Assembly (NCBI GenBank): GCA_032718475.1
Contig: JAUCBJ010005867.1
Coordinates: 1 to 25,192, forward strand
Reading direction: 5' to 3'
From: Nemertoderma westbladi
Lineage: Eukaryota; Xenacoelomorpha; Nemertodermatida; Nemertodermatidae
Length of the DNA: 25,192 nucleotides
Below are positions 18,198 to 25,192 of the stretch, in pieces. The notes under the pieces are model-generated. The model was not told the origin of the DNA. It made no database searches and saw only the letters and a list, made by a program, of their open reading frames with translations. Positions within the stretch are counted from its first letter, which is position 1. Each line of letters begins with the position of its first letter. The translations under genes were made by a program, and so were the position numbers.

Positions 18198-19639
18198 TGG
18201 ATGTACTGCTGCCAAATTATGCCTCTATTTCTTATTTCTAATCTCATTAGTCATATTTCTTTGGATGTTTGTTTCTCAAGTTAAATGTTAGGCTGTTGCT
18301 TCTTTTTCATATCCAAGTTTTAGAAAGCAATAAATACCAGAAAAGCCAGTCCACTCTCCACACCAAACACAGGAATGACGAGTAGGAATCATGATGATCT
18401 GAATCATGGTAGGAATTATTTACTAAAATTAATTAGCAACATATTTAGAATTGGCAAAATGAGACACATTTCTAGCAAAACGTTTTAGAACCAAGAATAT
18501 GCATTACCATACTGTGATTACTCTCAAAGGTATTTGGCAAAACAATCTAACAATGTACCGGTACAGAATGTACTGGGGTTTAGGCCTACTCTATATCATC
18601 TGTATAGATTTATTGGACATGATTTCCTTGTCAAAACTGGTACGAAATTTCATTGCAAATGGCTTTTCCCCATACTTATACAGCATGGCAATACAGTACG
18701 GTAAAGTATGGCGGATTAATTAAAATTAATAAATTAGACTTTTGATCATGCATGAGCTGGTGAAAAAATTAGTATATTAATATAAATTGTAAACTTTTCA
18801 ACCTAACAGTCTGGATTATAGTTAATCCACAACTACAGGATACTAAAATCCAATACCACTCTATTTTTTTGTGCAGACATATAGCTTACAAGCTTCGAGC
18901 ACAATGCTTATCCCTCAAAAGTGGGGTAACTAAAACAATACATGAGAGATTTGAATATCGTAGAAAAACAATTTAATACCGTTTCGACACCCAATATCCT
19001 GTCATCAAGAAATGTACACCAAATTATCACTGTACAAACACCAATAGTATATCATATTGAAGTAGATTTTAAACAAAGACACTCCAAGATTAATAGTCTC
19101 AAATGTGATGCACCTTGGACCACTTCCAGGAAGACACTTACTGAAACTGACTAATAATACATTTCTGATTAATAAGTAGTGATAGTGTTCTATCACTACT
19201 TATCACTACAGTCGATAACACTTCTCAAGGTAGTAAGTCAAGGTAGTAAGGTACCAGGTTATTTGGTGATGTTATCGATATTAATCATTATGTAAAGGAA
19301 AAGGAATTGGGTCATAAATTCATATTTTATTGACAATAATAATTCAATTAAATTAATAATTCAACTACATCAAAAGTGTATATTATGGCCAAGATTTTAC
19401 GGACATGTCTGCTGACTAGTCTGTCGAGTTGGCAAATGCTGTCTCAGATCCAGGGCTTTGGGCATAGGTGACATGCAGAAAAACTACGGTTCATATACTA
19501 CTTTTTACATGTTGTCTACTGTTGGTGGGTATTGTTTGGTGCAAATACGAACCTTTTAGGGCCGTATAGTGAGACCTCTAGTATTCACTCCATTGCTGTT
19601 GTTGGTGTTTCCAGTTGGGTTTTAGTTTTATAAGGCTTC
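18198..19639. other. Non-coding upstream region of unit C, paralogous to 3640-6339
   Basis: No gene is seen. The order of conserved blocks matches the unit A upstream region, but without LINE 1 and without the TTAA foldback. It therefore provides the empty sites for both. A perfect 12-bp stem with a TGTT loop lies at 19174-19201 and is not in the unit A copy. Confidence 0.7.
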
Positions 19640-19805
19640 ATATAGCGCAGTGGCGAAGTTGGTGGAGCGCTGGATTTGGAATCTCTAGGAACCGAATTCA
19701 ATCACTTTCTGGTGAATTTTTTGGCAGTACAATTGGTAGTAAGCCATTCAAGGAGACAGTTCATGCGTTAGTAGATGCAGACCTTTGCGCGATTTCGTGC
19801 TTTTA
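19640..19805 (+). mobile_element. tRNA-derived SINE-like element, unit C/D spacer copy
   Basis: This is the paralogous copy of the element at 6340-6515. The A-box-like tract is tagcgcagtggcg (from 19643) and the B-box-like tract is gaattcaatc (19694-19703). The head retains a tRNA-like tagcgcagtgg and ctggatttggaat better than the other copy. Confidence 0.6.
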
Positions 19806-19832
19806 AATACCGTAAATAAAAGAGACTTATGG

Positions 19833-20354
19833 AGATGTTCACCCATCTCCATCATATAACGTTCACTCATTTATGCTTAATCTCCCACAGTCTCCGCATA
19901 GAAACATGGTGATGGGGCAGGGTACCTAGGAAAGACCGTGTGTGTCCTTGCGATAACTTAATCGCTACAGGACGAGGCTCATGTTATTCTAGAATGCCCT
20001 ATCACTAAACAGGCCAAAGATTTAGCTCCAGATTTAGCTTAAGATAATCTCAACACGTTTTTCGAGTCGAGCGATATACTTAAAATATGTAAAGTTATAA
20101 ATGAGGCAGTTGATCTATTAAGTAAGGTATTGTAATGAGGTGTATGAGGTGGGTCATATACATACTGTTTATCCATCGTAAGTTTCCAATAGTGAATTCT
20201 GTTAGGTTATTATGTCAGTGCGGTTTATCGGTTCTTTGTAGGTTTTTGTTATACTATATGTCCATATTACCATGGACAATTAATTGTTAATGTGCAATAA
20301 TTATTTAATATCTTGGTGTCCGATATCTAATTGTCAATCAAAAAATAAATTCAT
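19833..20354. other. About 522-bp indel between paralogous spacers
   Basis: Sequence on both sides matches unit B downstream sequence (6520-6540 and 6541-6560), but this block is missing there. It is either an insertion here or a deletion in the other spacer. No coding region, terminal repeats or clear target duplication were seen. Confidence 0.5.
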
Positions 20355-20662
20355 AGTAAAAAAAGTAAATATCATGGCCATTGTATATAAAGTACAATGC
20401 ACAAAATTATTTAGTTCCCTCAAGATGCGAGGAGATTTTATGGTAATTCCTTTGAGTTTCTTCTTCATAGCGAAGAAGTTGTTTACTAGAAAAGTGCAGC
20501 GCTGCAAATGCGATTTGTCGATTTTTGGGTTATCAAACTCGAGGAGATATCTGATTCGAGTTTCAGATTCAATATTTCTACAATCCAGGTTAGGTTCAGT
20601 TTCATAAACTTTATTATCATTAGCTATTATCCAAATAGATGTTTGGTTGCTTTTATTAACTT

Positions 20663-21577
20663 CTATCCACTCAGAAGGGGCTCCTTTTCATCTTCCACAA
20701 CTTGTTGCCTCCCATCATCATCTGTCATAACTGGTGCAAATATTTCCCTCCCAACATACTTATAATAAAGTACCAATACAATAGCCGGAATCATCACAAT
20801 AATGTTGAATCCACAGAAAACTGTAGCAGCTAAAGGAAACTTTATATATTGAGCCAATGGCCCGGCAACTAGTGGACCAATAAATAGACCACAAGCACCT
20901 GGGCTGGTTACAAGGGACATCACAACTGTGTGGTTACCGATAGTTTGTGGCCATTGAAGGCGGTATTTGTAAATTTTAAGCAGCGTTTCTATATAAGGTG
21001 TCACCAATGACATTCCAAATCCTAACAAAGCAGTTCCAACAATTACAATGCTAATTCTATCTGGTAAGTTCAATAAAGGTGATGGCCCCATCAGTAACAA
21101 TCCTATTATACCAACCAAATGGGAAACAATCATCACTATCAAAGTGTTGATTGTTCTATATCTGGCCAGAAATGCACCCCATGCTAATCCTGTTGAAACG
21201 TTTATAAGTGGAGCTATAAGAAACATTGATCCAACTTCTGCAGGAGACAACTCATATACATTCACAAGATGAATAGCGAATGTTGTTTCATAGAAACCCA
21301 TACCCATAGCTATAACAAACAACATGGCGACTGCAGATAAACATACCTTGTCTTTGAGTAAATCAAATATCGTCTTTGTAGTGACAATTTTGCTGGGTTT
21401 GATGCTAGGGAGAGAGATTATGTTTACTAATGCGATAACTACTTCAGTTCCTCCAAGGATTACAAACGGAGTAACAAAGTTGGTGTACTGGTATAGAATT
21501 CCTCCCAGGGCAGGTCCGCACATTGTTCCTCCAAAGAAGGCGTTGTGAATAAGTGATAAAACAAATATTTTTTCTTT
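20663..21577 (-). CDS. SLC18B1-like: SLC18B1-like MFS transporter, unit D exon 2 (intact, partial gene)
   Basis: This exon is 915 bp, exactly like the unit B exon 2, with the same acceptor (tcccacag|AAAGAA) and stop. It codes residues 176-479: TM5 with CGPALGGILYQY, the cytosolic loop, the six helices of the second half, and the C-terminal acidic dileucine EKEPLLSG. Over the 286 residues compared by eye it differs from unit B at 24 positions (about 92% identity). Seven of these fall within about 21 residues of the first helix of the second half (KDKVCLSAVAMLF here, KARVCLSAFFMWF in B). The frame is intact. Exon 1 is not found in the 3.6 kb to the right, so it lies beyond the window or is lost. 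This is the best candidate for a live copy. Confidence 0.85.
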   Translation of the reverse strand, partial: KEKIFVLSLIHNAFFGGTMCGPALGGILYQYTNFVTPFVILGGTEVVIALVNIISLPSIKPSKIVTTKTIFDLLKDKVCLSAVAMLFVIAMGMGFYETTFAIHLVNVYELSPAEVGSMFLIAPLINVSTGLAWGAFLARYRTINTLIVMIVSHLVGIIGLLLMGPSPLLNLPDRISIVIVGTALLGFGMSLVTPYIETLLKIYKYRLQWPQTIGNHTVVMSLVTSPGACGLFIGPLVAGPLAQYIKFPLAATVFCGFNIIVMIPAIVLVLYYKYVGREIFAPVMTDDDGRQQVVEDEKEPLLSG

Positions 21578-22221
21578 CTGTGGGATACAAAAGAAATAAA
21601 TAATATATTAATTTAGAGCTAATTATACTACAGTATTCCTGCACAGTATATGTACGGATGTTTTTTATTAATAATAAGTGAATTGTTGTGGGGTGAGTGA
21701 CGGTAAATTAAATATATAATGTATCAGGACAATATGATAATGCTCTCCATAGCGAAAAATATCAACCGACCTTATTGGAGCTCGGACCCGGTACCTAGGT
21801 TTCAAACTTCCGGTTATCATCAGCGGGGTGTGTGTACTGAGCTACCAGATCGGATGAAGATTTCGCTATGGAGTGGGATATCATATTTAGGCCAACTAAT
21901 CACTCAAAGGAAAGTACAACAAACATTATTCCCGTGCTCTGCCAGAAATGGCAACCATGCCTCAGAGAATAACTATTATACAGTGTTGTAGAAACCACTG
22001 TAACATATCTGATAGGCAAGCATCCAACCCAGAACCGATTCTTTCACTTTGAAAGGAGCATTATAGGAATGCATTTGAAACATATCTGTAAATTTTCCTT
22101 ATGAACAGATTGTAGATCCAAGATAAACTTCTTGGCAGGATCAATGTATTTATCACTTTGTACCATGGCTGCTGTGACTTGTACCCCATGTGTTATTAAT
22201 ATGACACATTAATATGACATA
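21578..22221. other. Start of the presumed unit D intron
   Basis: Homology to the unit B intron fades within about 50 bp of the acceptor. Apart from the palindromic element at 21745-21873 no feature is recognisable. The 90-codon open frame at 21719-21991 crosses that element and has no family features. Confidence 0.5.
21745..21873 (-). repeat. 129-bp element with 13-bp inverted ends, tRNA-like or hammerhead-like
   Basis: Perfect 13-bp inverted ends (ctccatagcgaaa at 21745-21757, complement at 21861-21873) enclose a core readable two ways on the minus strand. As a tRNA-like SINE head it has TAGCTCAGTA (21835-21844) and GTTTGAAACC (21798-21807) at near tRNA spacing. As a hammerhead it has CTGATGA (21817-21823), a short imperfect hairpin, GAAA (21800-21803), a CC/GG helix III and a GTC (21785-21787). 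A near match to the end motif (ttcgctatggag) occurs at 10191-10202 in the PLE tail. Confidence 0.45.
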
Positions 22222-22505
22222 TCCCTCTACTGGAGAACTATACAAATAATAGAATATTCTGCTTTAAAATAAAACTGACTGGACACAATGTGAATCCGAT
22301 GGACAACTAAAATAAACCTGTATCCTATAGTGGCTATACAATTAATGCTAACTCTTGGTTTTCTCCTGGTTGGCCTGCTCTACATTCCTCAATTTTTTTA
22401 TATTATCCATCATGCTCCATCTTATGCACAATTAGGTTATATGTGTTGATTGCCTGCATACAATTGTAAATCCTCTTCTGGCCTTGTTAACGCCCTGAGT
22501 TCTGC
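22222..22505. repeat. Block shared between unit C and unit D introns
   Basis: It matches 15035-15330 in the same orientation with scattered differences and a few indels. It may be an ancestral intron block or a dispersed repeat. Confidence 0.75.
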
Positions 22506-23305
22506 ATTCATTCTCAATGTCAGTGATTCAGACTTTGTTACCGTGTCTGCCCATCATTTCAGTGTTGCGATAAGCGCAGTGCGGCAGTGAAGTGAGACTT
22601 AAGATTATAAGAGTGAGACTACTTGATAACTATAAGAGTATCAAGTACCGGTACCATTGGACCATGTTTAAATAAGTATACCCTATGATCCTGGTTACGT
22701 CACAAATTGGTGAGTGCTTTATTTAATGTTAATAATGCAATTTATAGTTGAGACCTACAGAGCTACCAGTAGTGTCTGTATTATATTTAGATTCCTATTA
22801 TTTTATTTAGTAAATCCGGTGGTTAAATAGAATTTAGCAATTTTGATCGGATCGTGGGAATGTGTTATTTATTTGCTGTAGGGTAGGTTGCGCAGGGTAC
22901 TTATCTTTACAGGACTTGCTGATAAATATAACACACCAAAAGTGTGGGCTTAGTGCAAAGATATAATATTTCTGATCTAGATTTGGACTAGCTGAGAAAG
23001 TAATGTTCTTCGATAAGACTCGGAAATAAGCACTTTTTGTCACTAATTTTAATTGACCCAAATTCAATTATGCTGTCCGAGAGTTTTAGGTTTTGCAGGA
23101 ATTGCACCTAAAATACCATCAAAATTCAATACACGAGGGCTGAACATCTGAATTTCGGTTAAATTAAATTAACGGTACAGTAGTGACAAGAAGTTATTTC
23201 TGACACGTTTTTTTTTATCAACAACTAATTTATCCTTTTTTTTTATCTATTAGGGCCTATGTTTATAAAACTATTATATTATTAATTATTATAGAATTTT
23301 GCACC
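22506..23305. other. Gene-free stretch
   Basis: AT-rich, with short open frames only and poly-T tracts near 23210-23245. Nothing recognisable on either strand. Confidence 0.5.
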
Positions 23306-23606
23306 TTTCAGATGAATTTGATTGATTATATTACAGCTACTTTTATGTTTCTGTGAATTCGCCCCCTAGTGTCAGACAGAGGAACTGTAGAAGTCTGTAC
23401 TTGTTTAGACTTTCTCATTCAGCAATGCTTATTAGTCACTCCTACCAATTTTCAGATCAATCTAATGGTTAGTTCTATAAGTACATCTACTTCTACGTTT
23501 ATTTCAATTCGCCCCCTAGCGGCAGACATGGGAACTATAAAAGTCTGTCTTTGTGTAGAATTTCTTATTCTGCATCAATCCTATTTTATTTAAACTTGTT
23601 TAAACA
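23306..23606. repeat. 150-bp tandem repeat, two diverged copies
   Basis: The blocks around aattcgccccctag (23356 and 23506) are 150 bp apart. Matching continues on both sides, for example tttcagat before and agtctgt...ttagact/ttagaat after. Roughly a quarter of positions differ. Confidence 0.75.
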
Positions 23607-23685
23607 AATACTAATTGGACGATGAGGTGTTACTGACTCTGATGTCTCATGTGGAGGCTATTCTAAATAGTCGACCTTTAACACC

Positions 23686-24592
23686 TTGAATTGAAGTGAA
23701 TTTATTTATTTCCTCAAAATTTATATAAAAACAACAAACTAAACAATACCACAGAATCTGCTGGGTACTTTGGAATGTGGGTGGACCGTCGCTATAGCAG
23801 AGCTAGTGTTGCCTTGGCCCACTGACATATAAGGAGGAATATTTGGCAGTGCAAAAAGTGCGGGAATATCTTAAAAACTTAAATCGGTTGGGTGAACTGT
23901 GGCAACACTGGAGTGGCATCAGAGTGGTGTTGAGGCAATGTAAGGTAGATCATACAGTTAATAGATAGATAGGCAATGGGTGTTGAATTAAAGGATTATA
24001 CTCTATAGTCAGATGATATAGGTCAGATCAGTCGTAAGAGAACTATGATTTACTAATATTGTTAACCGGGAGGCGAAGGAAGGGATACAGATGGAATGAA
24101 TATATGAGAAAACGGGTAAATTAAACAGCAAACATGGGATTAGTGCCATCAGTCCAGAGACAGATAATCAAACAGATATTTTTTAACAGCATGATCGAAG
24201 GATGGACAAAATCGGATATCATGGAGAAATTCTGGCAAAGCATTTCAGAGGAGCGGACCTTGGGCAGATACTGACTGGTGATGGACTTCAAGGCGTATAG
24301 GAGGAAGGTGAAACAGACCCATGTGGCAGCGCGCATACTGTAGGAGTGAATGGAAGATGCTTTAACAAACAAGTAAGGAAGTGGATGGGAGGGATTAGGG
24401 TGGATATTGTACATTAAAAGTGACAACTGGTGCGTATATAGGCGATCTAGTGGTAAAATTCGTAATTTTTGATATATAGGGAAAGCAGAAGAATGGTAAT
24501 GGCTGAAGGTAATACATCGGGCAATTTTATTTAATTTAGCTTTAAGAGGTTGCAAAAGAGAGCTCTAAGTACAACCCCAGGCAATAAGGCCA
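23686..24592 (-). mobile_element. CR1/L2-like LINE, 3' end
   Basis: A minus-strand RT C-terminal region (24121-24592) is followed by a UTR-like stretch of about 430 bp ending in ttcacttcaattcaa near 23686, a short-repeat tail as in CR1/L2 elements. The 5' part is cut off by the MITE at 24592-25020, and nothing recognisable as RT is found beyond it. Confidence 0.6.
24121..24592 (-). pseudogene. LINE RT C-terminal fragment
   Basis: The frame starts with YGLIAWGCT, matching the conserved YGxxxWG of CR1/L2/Jockey-type RT C-termini, then has a stop. It continues PLKAKLNKIARCIT, LRILPLDRLYTHQLSLLMY and SIHSYSMRAA, the usual end-of-RT pattern. The ORF stop is at 24121. The internal stop and missing 5' part make it a relic. 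Confidence 0.65.
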
Positions 24593-25020
24593 TATGATGT
24601 TTGACAACCACGACTTTAGAGGGATTGTGATATTAATATGAAAACAATAAAATAGGACTAAATCTCCGAAACCCTTTTATTTTTATAAAATTTATTACTT
24701 AGACTTACCTTTTCGGCGGACAAAATGTCCTATATTTTTCGTAATTTATGGGATAGCCTATTTCGTGCAATACTTACCGGAACCTGTAGTTACTGTATGG
24801 TTTGGTGTAATTTTTCTTGTGGTAGTTGGGTTGGGTTATGTAGCACTAAAATCGATTTGGTATTTTGTTTTTTGATGGGCCTGAGTGCCTGAGTACTAAC
24901 AGTGGCCCAAGTGGCCCTAAATGCTAGGTAGTAACTGAGGGATAAGACCCCATGTCCTATTTTATTGTTTTCATATTAATATCACAATCCCTCTAAAGTC
25001 GTGGTTGTCAAACATCATAT
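24592..25020. mobile_element. MITE with perfect 67-bp terminal inverted repeats
   Basis: 24592-24658 is the exact reverse complement of 24954-25020. Counting a TA on each side (24593-24594 and 25018-25019) as target duplication, the element starts TGATGTTTGACAACCACGAC, as for Tc1/mariner-type MITEs; the superfamily is inference. The inside (about 295 bp) has no coding potential. It sits exactly at the TAT codon of YGLIAWG in the LINE fragment. Confidence 0.88.
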
Positions 25021-25192
25021 AATTATATATTTAGAGGGGTATTTTCTGACATCTGCGCAATTTTGTTTAAAAATCTGATCATTTATCTGTACATACCGGT
25101 AGGTGCTAATTGGGGTTGGTTGCATTCAGTGGGAAATCATGTTTGTGCATTTGGGGCTGATGGTAACAAACATTGGGGGTGGGTGGTTTCAA
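25021..25192. other. Unassigned right edge
   Basis: The 172 bp right of the MITE show no recognisable LINE continuation or exon. Confidence 0.4.

Noticed and set aside
17949-18215. 88-codon minus-strand open frame with hydrophobic residues, possible membrane peptide
   Set aside because: It lies in a LINE 3' UTR-like insertion absent from the paralogous locus and has low-complexity pyrimidine-rich coding text.
22834-23067. 77-codon minus-strand open frame in the unit D intron
   Set aside because: No recognisable domain, no paralogue in the other units, and AT-rich composition as in the surrounding non-coding DNA.

Overview
This is animal (metazoan) nuclear DNA, probably from an aquatic invertebrate; the species cannot be told from the sequence. 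The evidence is AT-rich sequence with no operons or Shine-Dalgarno signals, canonical GT-AG introns, tRNA-derived SINEs, several non-LTR retrotransposons, a Penelope-like element and foldback/MITE DNA transposons. Almost all host coding content is one gene, repeated: a two-exon major-facilitator transporter of the SLC18B1 (vesicular polyamine transporter) family, about 479 residues, always on the minus strand.

Layout by repeat unit (minus-strand genes, so exon 1 lies to the right of exon 2). Unit A: exon 1 at 790-1314, intact; exon 2 would lie left of the window. Unit B: exon 2 at 6879-7793 intact, intron 7794-9052, exon 1 at 9053-9576 with a 1-nt deletion. Unit C: exon 1 at 17116-17639, also with a 1-nt deletion; no exon 2 is present to its left, where retroelements occupy 9.65-15.02 kb. 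Unit D: exon 2 at 20663-21577 intact; its exon 1 would lie right of the window. The upstream regions of A and C (1.3-6.9 kb and 17.6-20.7 kb) are paralogous, as are the introns of A and B. Comparing copies therefore gives natural empty sites for several insertions.

Mobile DNA. A 5'-truncated RTE-like LINE (1435-3538) sits about 120 bp upstream of the unit A start codon, flanked by a duplication of about 52 bp. A 1.14-kb foldback transposon with a TTAA target duplication lies at 4219-5362, and its empty site is visible at 18777-18780. A Penelope-like element (about 9654-13178, minus strand) abuts a second RTE-like LINE (about 13181-15021, plus strand) head to head. A CpG-rich foldback made of 57-bp repeats fills 15963-16883. 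A CR1/L2-like 3' UTR fragment is at about 17801-18197, a CR1/L2-like LINE 3' end at about 23686-24592, and a MITE with perfect 67-bp inverted repeats at 24592-25020.

No complete, obviously functional gene lies wholly inside the window: units A and D each show one intact exon and B and C are damaged. The most unusual feature is the Penelope-like reverse transcriptase. About 230 residues of Thr/Asn/Pro-rich sequence, partly coded by a 21-bp minisatellite, separate its palm motif B from motif C. A hammerhead-like core lies near its 3' end, and a second hammerhead-like/tRNA-like sequence lies at 21745-21873.
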